64,000 nucleotides of DNA, from assembly GCA_021846985.1 (NCBI GenBank), contig JAJZVX010000001.1, forward strand, positions 124,001 through 188,000, in the 5' to 3' direction. Below the pieces are notes generated by a model, which saw only the letters and a list, made by a program, of their open reading frames with translations, was not told the DNA's origin and ran no database searches. Shown piece after piece: positions 16,872 through 26,067 of the stretch. The DNA is from Acidobacteriota bacterium. Lineage in GTDB: Bacteria; Acidobacteriota; Terriglobia; Terriglobales; Acidobacteriaceae. Each line of letters starts with the position of its first letter. The stretch's first letter is position 1. A program made the position numbers and the translations under genes.

Positions 16872-19103
16872 ATGCGCATGAATCGCAGATCGTTTCTGCA
16901 ACTGACGGCCCTGGCCGGCGGCGGCATGGCTTTGAGTCTCTATCGCCTGCCGAGGGCGGCGGCGCAAGGGAAGTTGCCCGAACTAACCCCGCAGGCATTT
17001 ATCCATATCGCTCCGGATGGCGTGACCACGATTATGGCGCGCGCCTCGGAGTCGGGCCAGGGCATGCGCAATATGCTGCCCATGCTGATTGCGGAGGAGT
17101 TGGATGTGGACTGGAAAGATGTCCACGTGAAGCAGGCTGATCTCGACGTAAAGATTTACGGTCTCCAATTCTCCGGCGGCTCCATGAATACGCCGCTGGG
17201 CTGGGAGCCGATGCGCCGCGTGGGCGCCGCCGGCCGGCAGTTGCTGGTGATCGCGGCGGCGCAGGCTTGGGGCGTGCCGGGGAGTGAGTGCACGACGGAA
17301 CATGGGCGCGTGTTGCACAACGCTTCGGGGCGCTCGGCCGGCTATGGCGAGTTGGCCTCGAAAGCGGCGCTCCTGACCGCGCCGGCGCTAGAGAGCGTGA
17401 AGCTGAAAGATCCCAGAGACTACCGCATCATCGGGCACTCGACGAAGGGTGTGGATACCCCCGGCATCGTTACCGGCAAGCCGCTCTTCGGCGTGGATAT
17501 GAAACTGCCGGGGATGCTGTATGCCTCGATCGAGAAGGCCCCCGTTTTTGCCGGAAAGGTGAAGAGCGCCAATATCGAGGAGATCAGAAAACTGCCGGGT
17601 GTGCGTCATGTACTGGTGATTGAAGGCGGCATCACGCCCGCAGCGTTTACGCCCTGGGAGCCCGGTATGGAGCCGGGCATCGCTATTGTGGCTGATACCT
17701 GGTGGCAAACGCAGCAGGCGCGCAGGCAACTCAAGGTGGATTGGGATCTGGGTCCGGCTGCCACACAGAGTTCGGAAGGTTTCCGGAAGCGGGCAAAGCA
17801 GTTGCTTGCTGTGCCACCGGCAACCACGGTGCGCCAATATGGCGACGAGAATGCATCTCTGAAATCGGCGGCGAAGGTGGTGGAGGCCATCTACGAATAC
17901 CCGTTTATCGCCCACATGACCATGGAACCGCAGGGCGCCACGGCGCACTGGAAGGACGGCAAAATGGAGATGTGGTCGACGAGCACGCAGCCGGAGGGCG
18001 GCCGCGAGTTGGTGGCCAAAACCCTGGGCATCGACAAGGATGCGATCACCACGCACATGGTCCGCTCGGGCGGCAGCTTCGGGCGGCGGCTACAGAATGA
18101 TTACCTGGTTGAAGCCGCGTGGATCGCCAAGCATGTCGATGCGCCGGTGAAATTGCTCTGGTCGCGCGAAGATGACATTGGCCACGACGGCCTGCGCCCC
18201 GGCGGGACGATGGGGCTGAAGGGCGGACTGGATGCAAAGGGCAAGCTCACGGTGTGGCGCCAGCACTTTGTCACCTTTGGCGACGACAAGCACCTGGCAT
18301 CCGGAGGAGGCATTGGGGAAGATTCCTATCCGGCCGGATTTCCGCCCGTGTATGGGCTTTATACCTCCGCGCAGCCGCTCATGCTGCGCACCGGCGCCCT
18401 GCGCGCGCCCGGCGACAACGCCTATTGCTGGGTGGCGCAGTCGTTTCTCGACGAACTGGCGCACGCCGCCGGCCGCGATCCGCTCGAATTCCAACTGGAA
18501 CTGCTCAGTAACAAGCGGATGTCATGGGCTGCGGGCCAGCACGACGCGGTGGGCGATCACGAACCAACCGGGGCGTCGGTGCTCATTCCGGAGCGGTTCA
18601 AGGGCGTTCTGGAGCTAGTCGCGGAGAAGTCGAACTGGGCGCATCGGGCGAAGGAGCCGGGCCGCGGCATGGGCATCGCCGCGTGGTTCTGCCACCTGGG
18701 CTACTTCGCGGAAGTGGCGGATGTTTCGGTGGACAAGGAAAATAGGGTGACTGTTCACCGCGTATGGGCGGCAGGCGATATCGGAAGCCAGGTGATCAAC
18801 CCTCGCGCCGCAGAGAGCATGGTGCAGGGCGGCGTCATAGACGGCATGAGCGAACTGAGCCAGGAGATCACGCTAGCTGACGGGAGGATCGAGCAATCCA
18901 ACTTCCACAACCACCCGCTGATGCGTATGCGCCAGACGCCGAAGATTGAAGCCTATTGGAATAAAACCAGCTACTCGCCAACGGGGCTGGGTGAGCCCGC
19001 GCTCCCGCCGGTTCTGCCCGCAGTGACGAATGCGATCTTTGCCGCCACCGGCAAGAGGATTCGCACCCTTCCGCTAAAGCGGAGTGGATTCAGTTGGGCC
19101 TGA
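16872..19103 (+). CDS. Tat-exported molybdopterin-binding subunit of an aldehyde/N-heterocycle oxidoreductase (IorB-like)
   Basis: At 743 residues it starts with MRMNRRSFLQLTALAGGG, a canonical twin-arginine signal, preceded by AAAGGAGG. It is the catalytic subunit of the xanthine oxidase/aldehyde oxidase superfamily and binds molybdopterin cytosine dinucleotide. Visible family segments include ARASESGQGMRNMLPMLIAE, the hammerhead GKPLFGVDMKLPGMLYASIEK, HMTMEPQGATAHW, RSGGSFGRRLQNDYLVEAAW, and near the C-terminus GLGEPALPPVLPAVTNAI, which contains the expected active-site Glu. The length fits the IorB subgroup. Substrate is unknown (aldehydes or N-heterocycles). It is followed on the opposite strand, 6 bp away, by xdhC. 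Confidence 0.92.
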   Translation: MRMNRRSFLQLTALAGGGMALSLYRLPRAAAQGKLPELTPQAFIHIAPDGVTTIMARASESGQGMRNMLPMLIAEELDVDWKDVHVKQADLDVKIYGLQFSGGSMNTPLGWEPMRRVGAAGRQLLVIAAAQAWGVPGSECTTEHGRVLHNASGRSAGYGELASKAALLTAPALESVKLKDPRDYRIIGHSTKGVDTPGIVTGKPLFGVDMKLPGMLYASIEKAPVFAGKVKSANIEEIRKLPGVRHVLVIEGGITPAAFTPWEPGMEPGIAIVADTWWQTQQARRQLKVDWDLGPAATQSSEGFRKRAKQLLAVPPATTVRQYGDENASLKSAAKVVEAIYEYPFIAHMTMEPQGATAHWKDGKMEMWSTSTQPEGGRELVAKTLGIDKDAITTHMVRSGGSFGRRLQNDYLVEAAWIAKHVDAPVKLLWSREDDIGHDGLRPGGTMGLKGGLDAKGKLTVWRQHFVTFGDDKHLASGGGIGEDSYPAGFPPVYGLYTSAQPLMLRTGALRAPGDNAYCWVAQSFLDELAHAAGRDPLEFQLELLSNKRMSWAAGQHDAVGDHEPTGASVLIPERFKGVLELVAEKSNWAHRAKEPGRGMGIAAWFCHLGYFAEVADVSVDKENRVTVHRVWAAGDIGSQVINPRAAESMVQGGVIDGMSELSQEITLADGRIEQSNFHNHPLMRMRQTPKIEAYWNKTSYSPTGLGEPALPPVLPAVTNAIFAATGKRIRTLPLKRSGFSWA

Positions 19104-19109
19104 AGCACC

Positions 19110-20264
19110 TTAGCGCGAGGCGGCGGCCGGCTGCACGGCGCGCACCTCGCGCAAGGGCAGGGCGGTGGCAGCAGCAAACGCTTTTTGCACCTCAGCAGCA
19201 ATCGACAACGCAATCGTTTCCGGAGCTTCCGCGCCCAGGTCAAGACCCGTGGGCGCGTGCAGCCGCGCCAGCCGTTGTTCGATTTGTGCCTCTGCCGGTG
19301 GTGCAGTTTCTTCGTTCAAAAGACAGCCCACCTCGACCAACAGGTCATGTGCGCGCTGTCGTGGACCCAGCACGCCAATGTAGGCAAGCGGAGGGTCGAG
19401 CGGCAATAGTGTGGCCAGCACGCGCGCATCCTGGTCAAAGCTGTGGCTCATCAAAACCGCGGCATCCGTGGAACGCAGATTGGCCAGCGCTGGCAGGCGC
19501 TGGGCTGTACCAGCCGCGGGCATTTTGCGCACCGGCAGCACATGAACCTCGTCGGCGAGCGAAAAGCGCGTGTTTGTCGCCAGGTGCGAACGCCCATCGG
19601 CCAGCGTGACATACCAGCCCAGTTCCTTTGCCATATGAACGAGCGGCTGAGCGTCGTCGCCCGCGCCGAAGATCCAAAGACCGTGACGTGCCGGGCGGAA
19701 GTTGGTCCACACACGAATTGCAGCGCTTTCGACTACAGCGGGTTTTTCCGCGGAGTGGCCCCCGGCGAGCGCTTCTTCCGCTAATTTCTGAAGCTGAGCA
19801 TCAAGCGCGCCGGCAGGGGGTATTTGGCTCGCGAGCCCCGCAAAACCGCGCTGGCCGATTGTGGGACCGTCGATGACAGTCGCTACCGCCAGAGCCGTCC
19901 GGTGCAGGAAGGCCTGCTCCATGGCCGCCAGAAACGGACGGGCTGTGGCACGGCGTTCCAGCAGCGCGTAGACTACGCCGCCGCAGCCCGACCCATAGGG
20001 CATTTCGCCATCATCCGCAGCCGTCGAATAGCGATGGATAGAGGGTCCTTTTTCGGTGAGCCACCAGGCGCGGCTGGCAATCTCTGCCTCAAGGCACCCT
20101 CCGCTCACTGTGCCCGCGCGGCGGCCGCCGGAAGCCATGAGCATGCACGCGCCCGGCCGTCGGTAACTGGAGCCCTCGACCGCAACCACGGTGGCCAGTA
20201 CGTAGTCTGACCCGGCAGCCTCCATCTCGCGCCACAAGGGCAGGATTCGTTCCAGATCGGTCAT
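19110..20264 (-). CDS. xdhC: XdhC/CoxI-family Moco sulfuration and insertion factor
   Basis: The 384-residue protein has the two XdhC domains: an N-terminal XdhC_CoxI segment (LATVVAVEGSSYRRPGACML, GTVSGGCLEAEI, YGSGCGGVVYALLE) and a C-terminal Rossmann-like domain (LWIFGAGDDAQPLVHMAKEL). XdhC binds the molybdenum cofactor, has it sulfurated and hands it to the apo-enzyme in the cytoplasm. Convergent placement 6 bp from the IorB-like gene, and divergent placement from mocA, make it the dedicated maturation factor of the oxidoreductase at 16372-19103. The start ATG has a purine-rich AGAGG upstream. Confidence 0.9.
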   Translation of the reverse strand: MTDLERILPLWREMEAAGSDYVLATVVAVEGSSYRRPGACMLMASGGRRAGTVSGGCLEAEIASRAWWLTEKGPSIHRYSTAADDGEMPYGSGCGGVVYALLERRATARPFLAAMEQAFLHRTALAVATVIDGPTIGQRGFAGLASQIPPAGALDAQLQKLAEEALAGGHSAEKPAVVESAAIRVWTNFRPARHGLWIFGAGDDAQPLVHMAKELGWYVTLADGRSHLATNTRFSLADEVHVLPVRKMPAAGTAQRLPALANLRSTDAAVLMSHSFDQDARVLATLLPLDPPLAYIGVLGPRQRAHDLLVEVGCLLNEETAPPAEAQIEQRLARLHAPTGLDLGAEAPETIALSIAAEVQKAFAAATALPLREVRAVQPAAASR

Positions 20265-20418
20265 GGCTCTGCCTCTGCTCTCTCCAGCATATTCGATTCA
20301 CTCCGGCACGGCAGGGAAGCGAAAAGTGCCGAGCGAGGATTCGCCGGCAAACTTCAACCTGGAGCAAACTCCGATCTCCGGCCGGCTCTTCAGCGCGTGA
20401 CCCGCTACACTGGTGCCA

Positions 20419-21021
20419 ATGTCTGTTGCCGCCATCGTGCTGGCCGCCGGCGCCAGCCGCCGCCTGGGCCAGCCCAAACAACTGCTCAAGCTCGCCGGGG
20501 AAACGCTGATCGAGCGCGCTGTGCGGCTGGCCGGCGAGGCCGGAGCCACGCCGGTGATTGCAGTGCTAGGCGCCCGCGCCGACAGCATACTGGCCGCGGT
20601 TTCCTTCGAGCGGTTGAACCGCGAGCACCATGCCGTGCCGCTGATTCATCGCGGCTGGGCGCAGGGACTGGCTACCTCCATTCACGCCGCGCTCGATGCG
20701 CTGGAGCAGCATGCGCCGGCCGCTGCGGGCGTGCTGATTCTGGGCTGCGACCAGCCCCGGCTCTCCGCGGACCACCTGCGTGAGTTGTTGAGAGCCTTTA
20801 CCGCGCAGCCCGCGCCCGCGATGGTGGCTTCGGCCTACGCCGGCATCCAAGGCATGCCCGCGGTCTTTCCGCGCCAGGCTTTTCAGAATCTGCGCGCGTT
20901 GCGCGGCGACCAGGGCGCGCGTGCGCTGCTCAAGCGCGCAGACCGCCCTGTCATTGCAATTCCCTTTGCCGGGGGGGAGGTGGATATTGACCTGCCCGGC
21001 GATCTTGCCCATCTCACCTAG
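20419..21021 (+). CDS. mocA: Molybdenum cofactor cytidylyltransferase (MocA-like NTP transferase)
   Basis: About 200 residues form a nucleotidyltransferase fold. The N-terminus carries the sugar-NTP-transferase loop IVLAAGASRRLGQPKQLLKL, and the metal-binding aspartate lies in ILGCDQPRLS. GIQGMPAVFPRQAF and GDQGARALL are typical of MocA/MobA. MocA converts Mo-molybdopterin to the cytosine dinucleotide form needed by xanthine-oxidase-family enzymes. The gene diverges from xdhC across ~154 bp, and both serve the nearby Moco enzyme. ATG 20419 was chosen over the GTG two codons upstream. Confidence 0.9.
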   Translation: MSVAAIVLAAGASRRLGQPKQLLKLAGETLIERAVRLAGEAGATPVIAVLGARADSILAAVSFERLNREHHAVPLIHRGWAQGLATSIHAALDALEQHAPAAAGVLILGCDQPRLSADHLRELLRAFTAQPAPAMVASAYAGIQGMPAVFPRQAFQNLRALRGDQGARALLKRADRPVIAIPFAGGEVDIDLPGDLAHLT

Positions 21022-21150
21022 CGCCGGTTGCTCCCTTGCCCTTGCAGCCACTGGAGAATGCGCCCGGCGCGCGGCATGACAGAGTTCGCCCCTCCGGGTT
21101 ACTCTGAGATATACCCGCGTTTTTTGCGCTGAAGGAGTACGTGCAGACCG

Positions 21151-22092
21151 ATGCCTATCAAGACCACCTCTAAGATTTGGCACAATGGCAAACTCATTCC
21201 CTGGGAGCAGGCCACCATTCACGTGATGAGCCATGTCATCCATTACGGATCGAGCGTTTTTGAGGGTATCCGTTGCTACGCGCAGCCACAGGGTTCGGCG
21301 GTATTCCGCCTGCCGGAGCACATGCAGCGCATGCTCGACTCGGCCAAGATCTACCGCATGGAGATCCCTTACACGCTCGACGAGCTGTGCGCCGCGGTGG
21401 TGGAACTGATTGAGGCCAATGGGGTCGCGCCCTGCTATATCCGGCCCATTACGCTGCGCGGCTACGGCGAGATCGGCGTCAGTCCCACCGGCTCGCCCAT
21501 CGAGGTCTATATCGCCAACTTCCCGTGGGGCAAATACATCCCCGGCAAGGGCGGAGCCGATGTCTGCATCTCGAGCTGGAACCGCATGGCGCCCAACACC
21601 ATGCCCACGCTGGCCAAGGCAAGCTCAAACTACATGAATTCGCAGTTGATCCACATGGAAGCCGAGATCAACGGCTACGCCGAGGGCATTGGGCTGGATG
21701 TGAACGGCCTAGTCAGCGAGGGTTCGGGCGAAAACATCTTCATTGTGCGCAATGGAGTGCTCTACACGCCGCCGCTGGCCAATTCCGCCCTTTCCGGCAT
21801 CACCCGCGACAGTGTGCTGACCATTGCCCGCCACCTGGGTCTGACGGTCGTCGAGCAGCCGCTCCCGCGAGAAATGCTCTACATCGCCGACGAAGTCTTC
21901 TTCACGGGAACAGCCGCCGAGGTCCAGCCCATTCGCTCCATCGACCGCATTCTCGTGGGCGACGGAAATACGGGTGAGACCACCCGGCAGATTGCCGACG
22001 AGTTCTTTGCGATTGCCAATGGATTGAAACCCGATCGCTTTGGCTGGCTGACCCCCGTAAAAGTGAACGCGGGCGAGGCTGTAAAGGCGTAA
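21151..22092 (+). CDS. ilvE: Branched-chain amino acid aminotransferase
   Basis: This 313-residue fold-type IV PLP enzyme catalyses the last transamination of Leu, Ile and Val synthesis and the first step of their breakdown. Hallmarks are HVIHYGSSVFEGIRCY near the N-terminus, RPITLRGYGEIG, the PLP lysine in MPTLAKASSNYMNSQL, GLDVNGLVSEGSGENIFIV and GITRDSVLTIARHLG, then EVFFTGTAAEVQPI. The length matches IlvE. GAAGGAG lies about 13 bases upstream of the ATG, somewhat far. The gene stands alone, followed by a likely terminator hairpin. Confidence 0.95.
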   Translation: MPIKTTSKIWHNGKLIPWEQATIHVMSHVIHYGSSVFEGIRCYAQPQGSAVFRLPEHMQRMLDSAKIYRMEIPYTLDELCAAVVELIEANGVAPCYIRPITLRGYGEIGVSPTGSPIEVYIANFPWGKYIPGKGGADVCISSWNRMAPNTMPTLAKASSNYMNSQLIHMEAEINGYAEGIGLDVNGLVSEGSGENIFIVRNGVLYTPPLANSALSGITRDSVLTIARHLGLTVVEQPLPREMLYIADEVFFTGTAAEVQPIRSIDRILVGDGNTGETTRQIADEFFAIANGLKPDRFGWLTPVKVNAGEAVKA

Positions 22093-22116
22093 CCGCGGCA
22101 CAGGCTCTCTCCCGCC

Positions 22117-22136
22117 GGGCGGCCATCAGGCCGCCC
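22117..22136 (+). terminator. Candidate intrinsic terminator after ilvE
   Basis: A perfect 8-bp GC stem (GGGCGGCC/GGCCGCCC) with an ATCA loop lies 24 bases after the ilvE stop and is followed by a T-rich ATTCCTTT. The T-tract is imperfect. Confidence 0.55.
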
Positions 22137-22355
22137 GATTCCTTTCTGCGTGCTGCTGCGTCTGTAGTAATAGCAACGGCCCGGCGGCGGCCGGAGCGCA
22201 TGTGTGTCAAAGAGGTGCTTGCGTGCGGAAATCCAGCTCAGCGTACAGAGGGCTGCGATTTCAGCCGGCCTCGTGCTTGGCGTCTCAGCCTCTTTGATCC
22301 CGCGCGATGCTCCCCGGCTCGACAGCAACCCCGCCGTGTCTGATATTTCTTGTTC

Positions 22356-23486
22356 ATGGCGACTAAAATCAAGCGCATCGGCATTCTGACGGCGGGCGGC
22401 GACAGCCCCGGCCTCAACGCGGCCATCCGCGGCGTCGGCAAAGCCGCCGTCGGCTACTACGGCTGGGAGATGGTCGGCTTCCGCGACGGCTTCCGCGGCC
22501 TGGTGGAGAACCGGCGCATCGAGATGGACCGCGCCGCCTTTTCCGGCATCCTTACCGTCGGCGGAACCATCCTGGGCACCAGCCGTGACAAGCCGCACCG
22601 CATGGTTATCGACGGCGAAACCAAGGACATGACCGGCGTGATCCGCGACAACCTGAAGAAGTGGGGCATCGACTGCGTCGTTTGTCTGGGCGGAGGCGGC
22701 ACGGCCAAGAACGCCCTGCGCCTGCACCGCGCCGGCATCAACGTCATCACTCTGCCCAAGACCATCGACAACGACGTAGCCATGACCGACGCCACCTTCG
22801 GCTTCGCCACCGCGCTCGACATTGCCACCGAGGCCATCGACCGCCTGCACAGCACCGCGCACAGCCATCACCGCATCATCGTGGCCGAGGTCATGGGGCA
22901 TCGCGCCGGATGGCTCACGCTGGGCGCGGGCATCGCCGGCGGCGCCGACGTGATCCTGCTGCCCGAAATCCCCTACAACATCGACAAAATTGTCGCCGCC
23001 ATTCACAAGCGCACCAAGCGGGGCAGCAAGTTCAGCATCGTCGCCGTCTCCGAGGGCGCCATGAGCTGCGACGACGCCCGCATCTACGAAAGCGCCGAGA
23101 AGTCCCTGCGCCGCGCCAAAACCCTGAACGGAAAAATCGAGGCCAAGCGCGAAATCGCCGCCCTCGACACCCGCCATCAGGGCAACACCATGCGCCTGGC
23201 CCACCGCCTCGAGGAGCTCACGCAGCTCGAGTCCCGCGTGACGATTCTTGGCTACGTGCAGCGCGGCGGCACGCCCTGCGCGGCCGATCGCATCCTTGCC
23301 ACGCGCCTGGGCGCGGCCTGCGCCGACCTGATCAACGAAGGAAAATTCGGCGTGATGGTGGCCGCCCGCGGCGAACAAACCGAGCCTGTGCCGCTTGAAG
23401 AGGTCGCCGGCAAACGCAAGTCGGTCCCGCTCGATCATCCCTGGCTCGAAACCTGCCGCCGGCTGGAGATCTGCCTCGGCGATTGA
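22356..23486 (+). CDS. pfkA: 6-phosphofructokinase, predicted ATP-dependent
   Basis: The 376-residue enzyme phosphorylates fructose-6-phosphate in glycolysis. Conserved elements are [18 protein letters not shown] (residues ~9-26), [21 protein letters not shown] (~134-145, containing the catalytic Asp) and [19 protein letters not shown]. The nucleotide loop reads [10 protein letters not shown] (111-120). The residue matching E. coli Asp103 is therefore Gly114, while the Gly104-equivalent (Gly115) is kept and the 124-equivalent is Lys135. By the published Gly104/Asp104 rule this predicts ATP rather than PPi as donor, but loss of the Asp103-equivalent is notable. It stands alone between ilvE and an enolase-superfamily gene. 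ATG 22356 is preferred to the TTG two codons earlier. Confidence 0.9.
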   Translation: MATKIKRIGILTAGGDSPGLNAAIRGVGKAAVGYYGWEMVGFRDGFRGLVENRRIEMDRAAFSGILTVGGTILGTSRDKPHRMVIDGETKDMTGVIRDNLKKWGIDCVVCLGGGGTAKNALRLHRAGINVITLPKTIDNDVAMTDATFGFATALDIATEAIDRLHSTAHSHHRIIVAEVMGHRAGWLTLGAGIAGGADVILLPEIPYNIDKIVAAIHKRTKRGSKFSIVAVSEGAMSCDDARIYESAEKSLRRAKTLNGKIEAKREIAALDTRHQGNTMRLAHRLEELTQLESRVTILGYVQRGGTPCAADRILATRLGAACADLINEGKFGVMVAARGEQTEPVPLEEVAGKRKSVPLDHPWLETCRRLEICLGD

Positions 23487-23577
23487 ATCTGGCGGAATGC
23501 CGGATCTTTGCCGCATCCGGGCCGCGCGCCCGGCGCTTCGGATGATAGGATTCCTCCGTTGAGAGGAGGCCGCATCC

Positions 23578-24816
23578 ATGCGCCGTCGCACTTTCCTGAA
23601 GTCCCTGTCCGCCACCGTTGCCGCCGCCGCATCCGGCGCGCTTCCGGCCTTTGCCGCTTTGCCCCGGATGAAGATTACGCGCGTGCGCGTCTATCTGCCG
23701 CCCCACGCCAGCCAGCTCCTTTATCAAAGCGATCTTGTGGTCACCATTGAAACCGACGCCGGCGTCACCGGCATCGGCGAAGGCGGCGATGTGGACCTGC
23801 TGCGCATGTCGGCCGGACGCCTCATCGGCCGCGATCCCTGGCACATCGAGCGCCTCTGGCAGGACATGAACCGCTCCTACTTCTACCCCGCTGGCCGCGA
23901 GCGCACCCACTCCATCGGCGCGCTCGATCTCGCCCTGTGGGATCTCAAAGGAAAGGTTCTCAATCTTCCCGTGCATCAGATCCTCGGCGGCCTGGTGCGC
24001 AACCACTGCGAGTGCTACTCGGGCGGTGAGGGGCTGCCCGGCATCACCGCCGCCAGTTCCATCCGCGACCGCGCCCATGCCGCCATCGAGGCCGGCTTCC
24101 GCGCCTTCCGCATGGGCCCCGGCAACGTCCCCGCCAACGGCACCTTCAACGCCAGCCAGCAGGTGACGGCCCTGCGCGACTCCTGCGCTCAGGCGCGCGA
24201 TGGCGTGGGCAAAGACGGCGACTGGGCCATCGACTTCCATCAGCGCTTCGAGCTCTCCGAGGCCGTCCGCGGCTGCCACGAGATCGAGGACCTGGCCCCC
24301 TTCTTCGTCGAAGATCCCGTCCGCGCCGATGCGTTTCTCCAGGACCTCCCCATTCTCCGCGCCAAGGTCAACGTGCCCATCGCCGCCGGCGAAGAGTGGG
24401 GCAACCGATGGGACTTCAATACGCTCGTCGAGCATCACACCGTCGATTACATCCGCGCCACCCTGCCCAACGTGGGCGGCATCACGGAGATGATGAAGGT
24501 CGCCGCCCTCTGCGAGGCGCACTTCGTCGGCATCATCCCCCACTTCACCGGCCCCATCGCCACCGCCGCCCTGGTCAACTGCCTGGGCACTTTCTCCGGC
24601 CCGGTCCTCTTCGAATATGCCTTTGGCGGCCGGACCATTTCGTATTTACCCCAGGGCTTCGACTTCAAAAACGGCAAGCTCTATCCCAACGACCGCCCCG
24701 GCCTCGGCGTCGAGCTCGATATGAAGCAGCTCAAGCTCCTGGCCGAAATCACCGAGCCCATCACAGCACGCGCCCAAACCTACTTCCGCCCCGACGGCTC
24801 CATTACCAACTGGTAG
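23578..24816 (+). CDS. Tat-exported enolase-superfamily enzyme (mandelate racemase/galactonate dehydratase-like)
   Basis: The 412-residue protein begins MRRRTFLKSLSATVAAAASG, a twin-arginine signal preceded by AGAGGAGG. After an enolase N-terminal capping domain (DLVVTIETDAGVTGIGEGG, GALDLALWDLKGKVLNLPV) comes the TIM barrel. The probable metal ligands are Asp in DFHQRF, Glu in FFVEDPVRAD and Glu in AAGEEWGNRWDF, with His in IPHFTGPIATAA as base, as in galactonate dehydratase-type members. The usual KxK base pair after strand 2 appears as FRMGPG, so chemistry may be restricted to the His face. Predicted activity is dehydration or epimerisation of a sugar acid outside the cytoplasm. Substrate is unknown. 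Confidence 0.85.
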   Translation: MRRRTFLKSLSATVAAAASGALPAFAALPRMKITRVRVYLPPHASQLLYQSDLVVTIETDAGVTGIGEGGDVDLLRMSAGRLIGRDPWHIERLWQDMNRSYFYPAGRERTHSIGALDLALWDLKGKVLNLPVHQILGGLVRNHCECYSGGEGLPGITAASSIRDRAHAAIEAGFRAFRMGPGNVPANGTFNASQQVTALRDSCAQARDGVGKDGDWAIDFHQRFELSEAVRGCHEIEDLAPFFVEDPVRADAFLQDLPILRAKVNVPIAAGEEWGNRWDFNTLVEHHTVDYIRATLPNVGGITEMMKVAALCEAHFVGIIPHFTGPIATAALVNCLGTFSGPVLFEYAFGGRTISYLPQGFDFKNGKLYPNDRPGLGVELDMKQLKLLAEITEPITARAQTYFRPDGSITNW

Positions 24817-24906
24817 CCGGCTGTCGCCTGTCCCATGCCCCTGTGCTGGGCAGGGCACAATGCTGCCCTCGGGCGCTTGAATCGCCGCCTTTTGATATGA
24901 CTCAAT

Positions 24907-24915
24907 TGGTATACT
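24907..24915 (+). promoter_or_regulatory. Candidate extended -10 element upstream of ispH
   Basis: TGGTATACT (extended -10 form TGnTATAMT) lies only seven bases before the GTG start of ispH, and no well-spaced -35 is visible. If functional, transcription would begin at or next to the start codon, giving a leaderless or near-leaderless mRNA. No Shine-Dalgarno is present, which fits. The evidence is positional only. Confidence 0.3.
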
Positions 24916-24922
24916 GAACAAT

Positions 24923-25951
24923 GTGACCAAATCCGCTGTTGAATCCATCCCAGCCGGCAACACTGCCGGATCTTCCCCCAGCCAGAAGAGGGTGCTGCTG
25001 CTCAAACCCCGCGGTTTTTGCGCGGGCGTCGTACGCGCCATCGATGTGGTCAAGATCGCTTTGGAAACCTTCGGCGCGCCCATTTATGTCCGCCGCGAAA
25101 TTGTGCACAATCGCTACGTTGTCAATGAGTTGGCTGAAAAAGGAGCCATCTTTGTCCACGAGATCGACGATGTGCCCGAGGGCCAGCGCGTGATCTATTC
25201 CGCCCATGGCGTCTCCCCCGCCGTGCGCGAAATCAGCAAGGCCCGCCATCTCAAGGTGATTGACGCCACCTGCCCGCTGGTCACCAAGGTCCACATCGAG
25301 GCCGTCAAGTTCGCCCGCCAGGGCTACTCGCTGATCCTTATCGGCCACCGCGACCACGATGAGATCGAGGGCACGCTCGGCGAAGTTCCCGACGTGACCC
25401 AGGTCGTCTCCAGCGCCCGCGAGGTCGAGACCCTCCAGGTTCCCGATCCCGAGCGTGTCGCCTACCTCACCCAGACCACCCTCTCGCTCGACGAGGCGCG
25501 CGACATCATCCACGCCCTCAAGGCCAAGTTTCCCAAAATCGTCGGGCCGCACTCCCAGGACATCTGCTATGCCACCGAGAATCGCCAGGTGGCCGTGCGC
25601 AACGTGGCCCACAAGGCCGATGTGGTTCTCGTGGTCGGTTCCACCAACAGCTCCAATTCCAACCGCCTGGTAGAAGTTTCCCGCAACCTCGGCACCATGG
25701 GGTATCTTATCGACAACTCCCAGGCCATCGACCCCGCCTGGCTGCAAAATGTCACCACGGTCGCTGTCACCGCCGGAGCCTCGGCCCCCGAGATCCTGGT
25801 GGAAGATGTCGTGAACTATTTGAATCAAAGCGGATTTGCAAACGTCGAAGAGGTGGAAGTGATGCCGGAGAACGTCCGGTTCGGCCTGCCGCCGGAGATT
25901 GTGCAGGCTATTGGCAGCGCGGGCGGCGCCCAGAGTGATCCCGTCCGCTAA
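24923..25951 (+). CDS. ispH: 4-hydroxy-3-methylbut-2-enyl diphosphate reductase
   Basis: This 342-residue enzyme performs the last step of the MEP pathway, reducing HMBPP to IPP and DMAPP with a 4Fe-4S cluster. The three cluster cysteines are visible in LKPRGFCAGVVRAID (about Cys33), DATCPLVTKVH and DICYATENRQ. The active-site Glu/His/Asn motifs (HNRYVVNELAEKGAIFV, GSTNSSNSNRL) are also present. The GTG at 24923 gives a 23-residue Ser/Pro-rich extension before the usual VLLLKPRGFCAG start, so GTG 24992 is an alternative start. It lies 116 bp upstream of shc on the same strand, supplying isoprenoid precursors for hopanoid synthesis. Confidence 0.95.
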   Translation: MTKSAVESIPAGNTAGSSPSQKRVLLLKPRGFCAGVVRAIDVVKIALETFGAPIYVRREIVHNRYVVNELAEKGAIFVHEIDDVPEGQRVIYSAHGVSPAVREISKARHLKVIDATCPLVTKVHIEAVKFARQGYSLILIGHRDHDEIEGTLGEVPDVTQVVSSAREVETLQVPDPERVAYLTQTTLSLDEARDIIHALKAKFPKIVGPHSQDICYATENRQVAVRNVAHKADVVLVVGSTNSSNSNRLVEVSRNLGTMGYLIDNSQAIDPAWLQNVTTVAVTAGASAPEILVEDVVNYLNQSGFANVEEVEVMPENVRFGLPPEIVQAIGSAGGAQSDPVR

Positions 25952-26067
25952 ACCCTGTTCCAGGACACGCGCATGAGCCCTGAGCATTCCAGATCCGGTG
26001 CCGCTTTCTTGCCGCTCGCCATTCCGATCCGCAGTGTCCACACGGGAACCGAGGCGTTAGCAATCGC

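Noticed and set aside
16872-19103. Interpretation as xanthine dehydrogenase (XdhB)
   Set aside because: No FAD subunit lies between the Fe-S and Moco genes, and the Tat signal with IorB-like segments fits the two-subunit isoquinoline/aldehyde oxidoreductase group better.
24843-24871. GGGCAG/CTGCCC hairpin upstream of ispH
   Set aside because: The stem is only 5-6 bp with a large loop and no T-run follows, so it is not a credible terminator or riboswitch.
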